Assembly (NCBI GenBank): GCA_937132065.1
Contig: CAKZNT010000034.1
Span: 1-44,425 of the forward strand
Direction of reading: 5' to 3'
Source of the DNA: an uncultured Loktanella sp.
Lineage (GTDB): Bacteria > Pseudomonadota > Alphaproteobacteria > Rhodobacterales > Rhodobacteraceae
DNA: 44,425 nucleotides
The notes under the pieces are model-generated. The model made no database searches, was not told the origin of the DNA, and saw nothing but the letters and a program-made list of their open reading frames with translations. Made by a program: the position numbers and the translations under genes. Positions 8,264 through 15,039 of the stretch are shown piece after piece (the stretch's first letter is position 1; every line of letters starts with the position of its first letter).

Positions 8264-8887
8264 ATGACCAAAATTCTTCCCGGCGTGATCGCCATGGCCC
8301 TCGTTGTTGTGGCCTCAAACATCCTCGTTCAATTCCTGATCCTTGATGGCATATTAACGTGGGGGGCATTTACCTACCCCCTCGCATTTCTCGTGACCGA
8401 TATCATGAACCGCCTCTACGGCGCGCAGGCGGCCCGCAAGGTCGTGTATGCGGGCTTGATCGTGGGGATCACATGTTCGTTAATCGGCTCGCAGATCATG
8501 CTGGAATTCGGCCCCGCAGTTGCGCTTCGGGTGGCGATCGGGTCTGCGTCCGCGTTCCTTGTCGCGCAGCTTTTGGACATCGCGGTGTTCAACCGGCTAC
8601 GTGACGGCTCGTGGTGGAGGGCGCCGCTTATCTCGACGGTTATCTCGTCCATCATTGATACAGTGATCTTCTTCAGCGTCGCTTTTTCAAGCCTTTTCAA
8701 CGGGTTCAGCCAATCCGCCGCAGAGCAAATCATCTGGGCACAAGACCCCGTTCCGTTCCTCAACGCAGGCCCGATCGCGCCGCTTTGGGTGTCTTTGGCG
8801 GTTGCGGATTGGGGGGTGAAGATTACGATTGCGTTAATCGCGCTGGTTCCGTTTCGCATCATTATCGGGCGCGCAAAAAGCTTTTGA
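8264..8887 (+). CDS. yhhQ: queuosine precursor transporter, VUT family
   Basis: This 207-residue membrane protein has about six hydrophobic segments. ASNILVQFLI, FTYPLAFLVTDIMNRLYG (about 33-50), a central LDIAVFNRLRDGSWWRAPLIST and a final VSLAVADWGVKITIALIALVPFRI match the VUT/YhhQ family, which imports the queuosine precursors preQ0/preQ1 for tRNA modification in E. coli. The F-P-L-x-F-x2-T-D signature is intact. An 89-nt gap separates it from the phytase-like gene; I looked there for a preQ1 riboswitch and could not support one. Its stop overlaps a TTGACA hexamer that might serve the small transcript downstream. Confidence 0.9.
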   Translation: MTKILPGVIAMALVVVASNILVQFLILDGILTWGAFTYPLAFLVTDIMNRLYGAQAARKVVYAGLIVGITCSLIGSQIMLEFGPAVALRVAIGSASAFLVAQLLDIAVFNRLRDGSWWRAPLISTVISSIIDTVIFFSVAFSSLFNGFSQSAAEQIIWAQDPVPFLNAGPIAPLWVSLAVADWGVKITIALIALVPFRIIIGRAKSF

Positions 8888-8931
8888 CATATGCCTCAGA
8901 TATGCGAACCTGAGATCAGGCGAAACATATT

Positions 8932-8948
8932 GAAAGGAGGTGATCCAG
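8932..8948 (+). promoter_or_regulatory. 17-nt Shine-Dalgarno element fully complementary to the 16S rRNA 3' end
   Basis: GAAAGGAGGTGATCCAG is the exact reverse complement of CTGGATCACCTCCTTTC, the conserved 3' terminus of bacterial 16S rRNA. Typical sites pair over 4-8 nt. Its core GGAGG (8936-8940) lies 7 nt before a GTG codon (8948), which is normal spacing, so it decides the start of the micro-ORF. Confidence 0.85.
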
Positions 8949-9004
8949 TGCATCATGAAGTATTGGAGAAGGCAGTCGGGACAACTTGTGGTGTCGCTCT
9001 CTAG
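8948..9004 (+). CDS. 18-residue micro-ORF behind an ultra-strong ribosome-binding site
   Basis: GTG (8948-8950) opens an ORF of 18 codons ending at TAG (9002-9004): MHHEVLEKAVGTTCGVAL. It has two histidines at the start, one cysteine (Cys14), no signal peptide and no transmembrane segment. I do not recognise it. It is supported as translated only by the ribosome-binding site and spacing. It might be a leader peptide whose translation controls the hairpins behind it, a functional micro-protein, or a decoy that merely captures 30S subunits. The next gene past the terminator is arfB, a ribosome-rescue factor. Confidence 0.55.
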   Translation: MHHEVLEKAVGTTCGVAL

Positions 9005-9070
9005 GGCAAACTCTAGCGACCAACACACAAGGTGGGCAACCTAACCGACCCGCCTCCGTGATTCAGAGAA

Positions 9071-9102
9071 GGGCCATTCCAACGCCGGAGTGGTCCTTTT
9101 TT
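9071..9102 (+). terminator. intrinsic terminator upstream of arfB
   Basis: This is a 10-bp stem GGGCCATTCC (9071-9080) / GGAGTGGTCC (9087-9096), all paired if G-U is allowed, with loop AACGCC, followed by TTTTTT (9097-9102). It separates the small transcript from arfB. Confidence 0.88.
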
Positions 9103-9127
9103 CTTGTCAAAAACGGTATACACTGGG

Positions 9128-9156
9128 CGTGCACCACGCGTGCACAGCCCGTGCAC
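9128..9156 (+). repeat. three phased GTGCAC palindromes before arfB
   Basis: CGTGCAC occurs at 9128, 9139 and 9150, an exact 11-bp period, so the three GTGCAC palindromes face the same side of the helix. A TATACA (9117-9122) just upstream could be the arfB -10, which would put the array on the transcription start and 5' leader. The last copy abuts the AGGA ribosome-binding site (9157-9160). It may be an operator array, or in RNA a hairpin of copies 2 and 3. Confidence 0.6.
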
Positions 9157-9168
9157 AGGAAAAACACC

Positions 9169-9582
9169 ATGCGGATTACGGATCAGATCATGATTGCGGA
9201 TTGGGAAATCTCGGAAAGCTTCACCCGCGCCTCGGGGCCAGGTGGGCAGAACGTGAACAAGGTATCCACGGCGGTCGAATTGCGGTTCGAGGCGGAACGG
9301 TCCCCGAACCTGCCTGACGCGGTGAAGCGGCGGCTCAAACGGCTGGCGGGGCGGCGGTGGACAAACGAGGGCGCGCTTGTGCTATTCGTGCAAGACACAC
9401 GGTCCCAAGCGCGCAACCGCGAGTTGGCGATGCAACGGCTACACGACCTGATCCTAGAAGCCACCAAAACCCCCAAACGCCGCATCTCGACACGGCCCAC
9501 ATACGGGTCGGTGAAACGGCGGCTAGAGGGGAAGAAAGTGCGCGGGGTGGTTAAGAAGCTGCGGGGGAAGGTTGAGGAGTGA
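9169..9582 (+). CDS. arfB: alternative ribosome-rescue factor ArfB (peptidyl-tRNA hydrolase)
   Basis: This 137-residue protein has the release-factor GGQ motif: SGPGGQNVNKVST (22-34; GGQ at 25-27), which hydrolyses peptidyl-tRNA on stalled ribosomes. It lacks the stop-codon recognition domain of RF1/RF2, and the C-terminal tail is very basic (KRRLEGKKVRGVVKKLRGK), as expected for the ArfB/YaeJ tail that enters the empty mRNA channel. ATG 9169 is chosen because AGGA (9157-9160) lies 8 nt upstream and the residues before it in frame are non-conserved leader. The size matches the family (about 140). It sits behind the terminator at 9071-9102 and the GTGCAC array. Confidence 0.93.
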   Translation: MRITDQIMIADWEISESFTRASGPGGQNVNKVSTAVELRFEAERSPNLPDAVKRRLKRLAGRRWTNEGALVLFVQDTRSQARNRELAMQRLHDLILEATKTPKRRISTRPTYGSVKRRLEGKKVRGVVKKLRGKVEE

Positions 9583-9721
9583 AAGGATTCAAATTTGGTA
9601 AATCAACTCCCGCAAAAGCAAAATAACTACTAAAAGTTGTGTTGGGTTCTATATTTTGCTGTCTTTGGGGAATCACTTACAATAAATTGAATTGACAAAC
9701 GCATAGGAACAAAAGTAGAAC

Positions 9722-11116
9722 ATGAACTCATATAAACAGCAAAGAGTCCGTGACCCACTACACGATCTTGTGGAGTTTCGAGCAAATGAGTTTGAAGATG
9801 CGCTTTGGCAAGTCATACAGTCCCGCCCGTTTCAGAGGCTTCGTCGAGTTAAGCAACTTGGATTTTCCGAACTTGTTTACCCAGGCGCAACGCACACGCG
9901 GTTTATTCACAGTATCGGCGTGTTTCACACTGCACGTGAACTGATGGCACACATAGAGTCGGAACTTACGTCCCAATTTAAAGAACGCCGCGCCCAAACG
10001 GCACTGGCTGCAGCTTTGGTTCACGATGTCGGCCATGGGCCATTCAGCCATTCATTTGAAACAGTAGGGAAACGACTAAAATTACCAAATCTAAAACATG
10101 AAGCAATTAGCGCCAAGATCATCAGAGATAGTGAACTAAGCGATTCATTGGCACTTCTCGGTGGCGGGTTTCCTAGCGATGTCGCAGACTTAATCGCTGT
10201 CGACGGACCAACTGACGTTTATAGTTCTGTAGTTTCCAGTCAATTCGATGCGGACAGATTAGACTATATGCGTCGAGACAAATTGATGACTGGAACTCAG
10301 CACAGTGAAATTGATTTCACGTGGTTGATGGCAAACTTACGTGTTGGGAAAGTAAAGCAAGCCGTAGACGAAGACTTGGTTGGTGAAGTCGAAACATTAG
10401 TCTTGGACAGCAAAGCTCATTTCGCCGCGGAGACATATGTTTTGGGCCTCTTCCAACTCTATCCCACCGTCTACTTCCACAAGGCGACCAGAAGCGCGGA
10501 GAAAATCTTCACGGAACTACTCGTGAGATTATTTCACGTGGTCGGGAACTCTGGCATTCCGAAGACAGGGTTGAATTCAAACCATCCACTAATAAAATTC
10601 ATAAAGAAGCCAGATGATTTGGATCTGTTCCTAGACCTGGATGATACTGTAATTTGGGGCGCATTGTCACAAATGGTGTCCTGTAAAGACAAAATTCTTT
10701 CGAAATTAGCGAAGCGATTAAGGGACCGAGACCTTTGGAAATCCGCGGATTTACGGGATTATGTCAGAAAGCAATCTGAAACATCTTTCGATACGGCAGC
10801 AACAGATCGCATTGTAATTAGAGCGCAAGATGAGATCAACGAATGGTCTGAAACAAATTCAAATGAAGTGCCGCGCATAATCATTGATGCTGCAAATCGA
10901 CCGCCGTACAAAGTGACAGAAGCAAGTTCAGGCCCACTAAATCAAATATTTATAAAGGAGGGTGAAACCCTCCGAAACCTGCGTGATACTTCTGAAGTAG
11001 TAAGGGCAGCGAGCGTTTTTAAGTTGAATCGCGCTTATTTTGATGATTCAGACACCGTAGCAAAGAAAAAAATAACCGACGCAATAAGATCGGCAATTCA
11101 GGAGGAAGAAAAATGA
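9722..11116 (+). CDS. HD-domain dNTP triphosphohydrolase-like protein (COG1078/SAMHD1-like)
   Basis: This 464-residue HD phosphohydrolase has all metal ligands in order: THTRFIHSIGV (His63), ALVHDVGHGPFSHSFE (His101-Asp102) and SSQFDADRLDYMRRD (Asp176), the H...HD...D pattern of dGTPases and SAMHD1. The opening VRDPLHDLVEF...RLRRVKQLG is typical of the COG1078 group, which includes B. subtilis YwfO and E. faecalis EF1143; those hydrolyse dNTPs. Base composition differs sharply from the surroundings: 10081-10140 has 21 G/C of 60, while 12301-12360 in pncB has 40 of 60. It overlaps the next gene by ATGA. AGGA at 9705-9708 is a distant ribosome-binding site; TTGACA at 9692 has no convincing -10. 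The role could be dNTP homeostasis or antiphage nucleotide depletion (inference). Confidence 0.88.
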   Translation: MNSYKQQRVRDPLHDLVEFRANEFEDALWQVIQSRPFQRLRRVKQLGFSELVYPGATHTRFIHSIGVFHTARELMAHIESELTSQFKERRAQTALAAALVHDVGHGPFSHSFETVGKRLKLPNLKHEAISAKIIRDSELSDSLALLGGGFPSDVADLIAVDGPTDVYSSVVSSQFDADRLDYMRRDKLMTGTQHSEIDFTWLMANLRVGKVKQAVDEDLVGEVETLVLDSKAHFAAETYVLGLFQLYPTVYFHKATRSAEKIFTELLVRLFHVVGNSGIPKTGLNSNHPLIKFIKKPDDLDLFLDLDDTVIWGALSQMVSCKDKILSKLAKRLRDRDLWKSADLRDYVRKQSETSFDTAATDRIVIRAQDEINEWSETNSNEVPRIIIDAANRPPYKVTEASSGPLNQIFIKEGETLRNLRDTSEVVRAASVFKLNRAYFDDSDTVAKKKITDAIRSAIQEEEK

Positions 11117-11631
11117 CACCAAGATCCATATCAAAGTCGATTGATGATCTAGTTTCAATTATCGCAGTAGCAGATGGTGAAATGATTGGGCGAACTCGAC
11201 TTCAAAAGACGGCCTATTTGCTTGAGCTGACTGGCTTAGGTTCAGGTTTACCGTTCGCGTACAAGCATTATGGTCCATTTAGCCAAGAACTTGCCGACAC
11301 AGTAGAGTTTGCACAATTATTCGGCAACTTAGAAGAAGCGCAGAGGCAGGCCAGCTGGGGAGGTTTCTATTCAGTTTACACCACTGGTCCAGATGTCGTG
11401 GTTGAAGTCGACGACGGCAAGCGTGGGATTATTGAGTTAGCCAAAGAAGCAAATCCAATCTCACTTGAACTTGCAGCTACCGCCGCATTTCTTGCAACTG
11501 ATGGCTTTGAAGACCCTTGGCAAGAAACCGCAAACAGGAAACCTGATAAGGTTTCACGGCTTGACGATGCGAAGGCTCTTTACAAAAAATTGAGTGCGAT
11601 CGCAGTACCCAATGCGTGGCCAGTAATCTAA
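11113..11631 (+). CDS. YwgA-like protein, partner of the HD hydrolase
   Basis: This 172-residue protein has an N-terminal winged-helix-like segment: GRTRLQKTAYLLELTGL (about 26-42) followed by YKHYGPFSQELADTVEFA (about 50-67). The LQK-x2-YLL and YGPFS pieces resemble B. subtilis YwgA and, more distantly, the LQK-x3-Y / YGP pattern of Panacea (DUF4065) domain proteins, many of which act as antitoxins. In B. subtilis ywgA is the neighbour of the HD gene ywfO, so the pairing is seen in distant bacteria. Its ATG overlaps the HD stop by 4 nt (strong coupling). It ends in a 4-nt tail-to-tail overlap with pncB. Composition is low in G+C like its partner. The family link is moderate; the function is unknown. 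Confidence 0.65.
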   Translation: MTPRSISKSIDDLVSIIAVADGEMIGRTRLQKTAYLLELTGLGSGLPFAYKHYGPFSQELADTVEFAQLFGNLEEAQRQASWGGFYSVYTTGPDVVVEVDDGKRGIIELAKEANPISLELAATAAFLATDGFEDPWQETANRKPDKVSRLDDAKALYKKLSAIAVPNAWPVI

Positions 11632-12920
11632 ACTACCACCTCAACCTTCTCCTGCTCCCCTACCCCGAACACCCGCTTATACCTTGCGATCTCGCTTTCT
11701 GGACCCATGGCTTTGTTCGGGTTGTCGCTTAGTTTCACGGTGGGGTTGCCGTTGGCTTTGATCGCTTTGCACACGAGGCTGAACGGCGCGAGGCTGTCGT
11801 CTGGCGTCAGTCCTTTGAAGTCGTTGGTCAGCATGGTTCCCCAGCCGAATGACACCCGCACCCGTCCTTTGAACTGCGCTTGCAGGGTCACGATTTTATC
11901 GACGTCTAGCCCGTCAGAGAAGATGACCAGTTTCTTGGTCGGGTCTTCCCCCCGTGATTTCCACCAGTTGATCGCCATTTCCGCCCCTGTCGCGGGGTCG
12001 CCGCTATCGACCCTGATCCCTGTCCAGCTTGTCAGCCAGTCGGGCGCGCCGTCGAGGAACCCTTTCGTCCCGTAGGTGTCGGGCAGGATGATCCGCAGGT
12101 TCCCCACGTGTTCCTCATGCCAGTCCGCCAGCACGTCGTAGGGTGATTGCCGCAGCGCCTTATCGTTTTGCGCCAGTGCCGCGTAGACCATGGGCAGTTC
12201 GTGCGCGTTTGTGCCGATGGCGGGCAGGTCCCTGTTCTTGGCGATCAGGCAGTTTGACGTGCCCACGAAGTTGCCGCCCAGCCCTTCGGACATCGCCTGC
12301 ACGCACCAGTCCTGCCAGAGGAACGAGTGCCTGCGCCGTGTCCCGAAATCCGCGATGGCGAGGTCGTTGACCCCCCGAAGCGTTTCGACCTTTTCCCAGA
12401 CCTTGGTTTTGGCCCGCGCGTAGAGCACCTCGAGTTCGAATCGCCCCATCGTGCCAAGAACCGCCCGCCCCCGTAGTTCCATGAGGACGGCGAGCGCGGG
12501 GATTTCCCAGAGCATGACCTCGGGCCATGAGCCTTCGAAAGTCAGCTCGTATTGCCCGTCAACCTTTTCGAGGTGGTAGGGGGGCAGCCGCAGGTTTTCG
12601 AACCAGTCCATGAATTCGGGCGTGAACATTTGCCGTTTGCCATAGAACGTGTTGCCCCGCATCCATGTGCTTTCGCCCCGTGTCAGGGATAGGGTCCGGA
12701 TGTGGTCGAGTTGCTCGCGTAGTTCCCCTTCGTCCACGAGGTCAGCGAGCCGGATATGCTTGGACCGGTTGATCAGGCTGAATGTCACCTGCGTGTCGGG
12801 TTTGTTGCGAAACACTGACTGGCACATCAGGAGTTTATAAAAGTCGGTGTCGATGAGCGACCGCACAATCGGGTCGATCTTCCATTTGTGGTTCCAGACG
12901 CGGGTGGCGATATCGGTCAT
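11628..12920 (-). CDS. pncB: nicotinate phosphoribosyltransferase
   Basis: This 430-residue enzyme of NAD salvage makes nicotinate mononucleotide from nicotinate and PRPP with ATP. Visible family marks are SLIDTDFYKLLMCQSVF (21-37), FGTRRRHSF (192-200), GTSNCLIAK (220-228), and GTNAHE (236-241), whose His240 corresponds to the phosphorylated histidine of the catalytic cycle, then RVDSGDP and FGWGTMLTND in the PRPP-binding part. Length fits the family. AAGGA lies 8 nt before the ATG. It is convergent with the YwgA-like gene, overlapping at CTAA, and divergent from the membrane protein at 13074. Confidence 0.96.
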   Translation of the reverse strand: MTDIATRVWNHKWKIDPIVRSLIDTDFYKLLMCQSVFRNKPDTQVTFSLINRSKHIRLADLVDEGELREQLDHIRTLSLTRGESTWMRGNTFYGKRQMFTPEFMDWFENLRLPPYHLEKVDGQYELTFEGSWPEVMLWEIPALAVLMELRGRAVLGTMGRFELEVLYARAKTKVWEKVETLRGVNDLAIADFGTRRRHSFLWQDWCVQAMSEGLGGNFVGTSNCLIAKNRDLPAIGTNAHELPMVYAALAQNDKALRQSPYDVLADWHEEHVGNLRIILPDTYGTKGFLDGAPDWLTSWTGIRVDSGDPATGAEMAINWWKSRGEDPTKKLVIFSDGLDVDKIVTLQAQFKGRVRVSFGWGTMLTNDFKGLTPDDSLAPFSLVCKAIKANGNPTVKLSDNPNKAMGPESEIARYKRVFGVGEQEKVEVVV

Positions 12921-12973
12921 CGAAGCGTTCCTTTTTGTTGCAATAGCTTAGATCAAGCGAAGGGGGGGCATGG

Positions 12974-13000
12974 CAACCCCAAAGGCACGACTTGGGGTTG
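12974..13000. repeat. perfect inverted repeat in the pncB upstream region
   Basis: CAACCCCAA (12974-12982) and TTGGGGTTG (12992-13000) form a perfect 9-bp inverted repeat with a 9-nt spacer between the divergent pncB and membrane-protein genes. There is no U-tract on either side, so an operator or leader hairpin is more likely than a terminator. Confidence 0.55.
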
Positions 13001-13073
13001 TGGCCAAATCGGAAAAAGTGCTACCGCGTTCGGCATTAGACGACCACATTTTACATCTATCGGAGCCAATTTT

Positions 13074-13664
13074 ATGGATCTTCCCCAAGGGTATGTTGAC
13101 CTGCTGCGCGCCGCGCATTTGATTTTCTTTGCTGCGGGTATGGGCACAGCGCTTTATCTGGATTTCATCTCGTTCTCATCGCTTTCCAAACCTAAACGTC
13201 CGCGCGACATCCAAGACATCGAACGCATTCATCGCTGGGTGCTTCTTGCATTTGCGGGGCTTTGGGTGACGGGTCTTGCGCTAATTTATGTGCGCACTGG
13301 TTTCGATTTTGCCCGCTTCTCGCCCAAGCTCTGGATGAAGGTGTCGATCATGGTTGCGATGACGGTCAACGCGGGGATCATCGGCGTCTTTGTCATGCCT
13401 GCGATGCGCAAACTGGTCGGTTCACGCGTCATCCACCTCAAGGGCATTGCGCTGGCCGCGCTCACGCAGGTTGCCATTGTCTCGGTCTTTTGCTGGACAA
13501 GCGGCGTTGCCCTTGGGTCAAGTGTGGTTCTCAAAACCGCCCCTTGGGATGTTCTGCTCCCGCTTGCGCTTGGCTGGTTCATCGTATTGACGGTTTGCGG
13601 GCAAGGCGTCGTCTTTGCACAGCGCAACAGACAAGCGACTGCGGCGGGCGGTATCGCGGCATGA
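13074..13664 (+). CDS. uncharacterised integral membrane protein
   Basis: This 196-residue protein has about five hydrophobic segments (near residues 10-27, 48-66, 81-103, 123-142 and 150-172). I set the start at ATG 13074 (CGGAG at 13061-13065) because the in-frame extension to 12888 runs back through the pncB promoter region. Histidines near membrane edges (His15, His50, His124) could ligate heme or metal, but no motif confirms it. I do not recognise the family with confidence. Its stop overlaps the EamA start by ATGA, so the two are translated together. Confidence 0.8.
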   Translation: MDLPQGYVDLLRAAHLIFFAAGMGTALYLDFISFSSLSKPKRPRDIQDIERIHRWVLLAFAGLWVTGLALIYVRTGFDFARFSPKLWMKVSIMVAMTVNAGIIGVFVMPAMRKLVGSRVIHLKGIALAALTQVAIVSVFCWTSGVALGSSVVLKTAPWDVLLPLALGWFIVLTVCGQGVVFAQRNRQATAAGGIAA

Positions 13665-14512
13665 CAACAGGCCTGCCCCGTATTGTCCTTATGGTCGTCA
13701 CCGCCATGACTTTGATCGTGATTGGTGATGCTGCGGGCAAGGCGCTTGGGCAGCTCGGCTTTGCGCCAGTGTTTATTGCATGGACCCGCTTTGCGCTGGC
13801 CGCTGTTGTCATCACCCCCTTTGCGGGGTTGCAACGTGGTGATGCAAAGCTGGCGCTGGACTGGCGGCTTGCCTTGCGTGCCTTGCTGATTGTTCTGGGA
13901 ATCATTTGCATCCTGACGGCTCTCAAGACCGAGACCATGGCCAATGTGTTTGGCGGTTTCTTCATCGGCCCTGTTGTGGCCTACATTCTGTCCGCGCTGC
14001 TTCTCAAAGAGGCGGTCACGTGGCGGCGATCTGTCCTTTTGGCGGTCAGCTTTCTGGGGGTATTGATCGTTGTGCGGCCCGGATTCGGCATGAGCATCGG
14101 GATGGGGTTTGCGGTGCTGGCTGGCACGATGCACGGCTCATACCTTGTCGCGACCCGCTGGCTGGCGGGGTCGTTTCGCCCGCGGTTCCTGCTGTTATCG
14201 CAATTGGTGGTCGGGGCGATTGTATTGATCCCGTTTGCGATTGGCCCTTTGCCACCCCTCACACTTCACGCGGGTCTGTTGATCACGGTGAGCGCGATGG
14301 GGTCTGCAATCGGCAACCTGCTATTGGTGCTGGTCAACCGCACGACACCTGCAAACATCGTCGCCCCGCTCATTTATAGCCAGCTGATCGTTGCCGCAAT
14401 TTTGGGCATCGCTGTATTCGGTGACTGGCCTGATGGATACACGCTTATTGGTCTCGCGATCATTGCGAGTGCGGGCGCGTCATCAATCTGGTTTGCAGGG
14501 CGCGGGCGTTAG
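13661..14512 (+). CDS. DMT-superfamily transporter (EamA repeats)
   Basis: This 283-residue protein has ten hydrophobic segments in two EamA halves; the first contains FIAWTRFALAAVVITPFAGL and ends around EAVTWRRSVLLAVSFLGVLIVVRPG, the second covers about 140-280 with NRTTPANIVAPLIYSQLIVAAILG. Members export amino acids or other metabolites across the inner membrane; substrates are not predictable. The start is ATG 13661, overlapping the upstream stop by 4 nt. Its stop overlaps the convergent TerB-like gene at TTAG (14509-14512), leaving no space for a terminator. Confidence 0.9.
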   Translation: MTTGLPRIVLMVVTAMTLIVIGDAAGKALGQLGFAPVFIAWTRFALAAVVITPFAGLQRGDAKLALDWRLALRALLIVLGIICILTALKTETMANVFGGFFIGPVVAYILSALLLKEAVTWRRSVLLAVSFLGVLIVVRPGFGMSIGMGFAVLAGTMHGSYLVATRWLAGSFRPRFLLLSQLVVGAIVLIPFAIGPLPPLTLHAGLLITVSAMGSAIGNLLLVLVNRTTPANIVAPLIYSQLIVAAILGIAVFGDWPDGYTLIGLAIIASAGASSIWFAGRGR

Positions 14513-14970
14513 ACCCGCTTTTTAGGCAGCTTAGCCATTTCGGCATCATGAAGCCGTTTGCTCACCTCCGGCGACACGCCAAGCGCCCCCTCGATAGCAT
14601 GCAAAAGCGCGTCTTCTTCTTCGCGCTCTTCGCCATCCGCAAACACCACGGACCATAGCGCGGCAACTGCGGCCTCGCGGTCTTCTTGGCTAATGGCGTC
14701 ATGCAGGATGCCTGCGAGGTCTTCGGTAACGGGCATTTCTTCTTCCAGCTTTTCACAGCCAGCGCGCATCTTGGCGGCCTCGACGGGGTTGAGATCATAA
14801 AGCTTGATCAGGACGGCGTCGATCTGTTCGACCTCCTCGAAAAGGTAGGCTTTGTCCGCCTTGGCTGCGCGCACCAATAACGCCCCGAGCGCATTGCGCG
14901 CGTCTGCGGCTGGCAATGGCGTCGTGAATTTGTCTTCCCCTTGGAAGAGCGCGAGGATGCCTGAAAACAT
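14509..14970 (-). CDS. TerB-like protein
   Basis: This 153-residue acidic helical protein fits the TerB/TerB-like family: ARNALGALLVRAAKADKAYLFEEVEQID (about 24-51) and AALWSVVFADGEEREEEDALLHAIEGALGVS (about 102-132), each ending in an acidic D-G-x-x-x-x-E-E type motif that can bind divalent metal. TerB proteins are known from tellurite-resistance and stress/phage operons, but no other ter genes are nearby; stand-alone copies like this are common and of unknown role. It lies 69 nt upstream of nothing codirectional except recQ's far end (recQ is transcribed toward it on the same strand), so read-through from recQ is possible. Confidence 0.8.
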   Translation of the reverse strand: MFSGILALFQGEDKFTTPLPAADARNALGALLVRAAKADKAYLFEEVEQIDAVLIKLYDLNPVEAAKMRAGCEKLEEEMPVTEDLAGILHDAISQEDREAAVAALWSVVFADGEEREEEDALLHAIEGALGVSPEVSKRLHDAEMAKLPKKRV

Positions 14971-15039
14971 GTGCAGCGGTCCGTCTATGAATGCCTGTTC
15001 CCGCGACCGTATAAAATGCGCGGGGGTGACGCAAGAATC

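Larger units (their letters stand above)
8907..9102 (+). ncRNA. short structured transcript with embedded micro-ORF
   Basis: Between yhhQ and arfB lies an apparently discrete RNA unit. It contains an extreme Shine-Dalgarno element (8932-8948), an 18-codon ORF (8948-9004), a long bulged hairpin over the end of that ORF (CTTGTGGTGTCGCT 8985-8998 with 9015-9031, 14 pairs), and an intrinsic terminator (9071-9102). GGAGGTG (8936-8942) can also pair with CGCCTCC (9051-9057, 7 bp with one wobble), which would hide the ribosome-binding site. A TTGACA at 8884-8889 is a candidate -35 but I see no good -10, so the 5' end is uncertain; it could also be the 3' UTR of yhhQ. Confidence 0.6.

Noticed and set aside
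9104..9122. TTGTCA plus TATACA as an arfB promoter
   Set aside because: The spacer is only 7 nt, far too short; only the TATACA remains as a possible -10.
9692..9721. TTGACA with TAGAAC as promoter of the HD gene
   Set aside because: The -10 would touch the start codon and put the transcript start inside the ORF.
14509..14970. Tellurite-resistance or ter stress operon
   Set aside because: Only a single TerB-like gene is present; no TerC, TerD or TerZ genes are nearby.
14998..15027. CCCGCG...CGCGGG stem between the TerB-like gene and recQ as a terminator
   Set aside because: No U-tract follows on the recQ transcript, and the loop contains a TTTATAC that could equally be a promoter -10.
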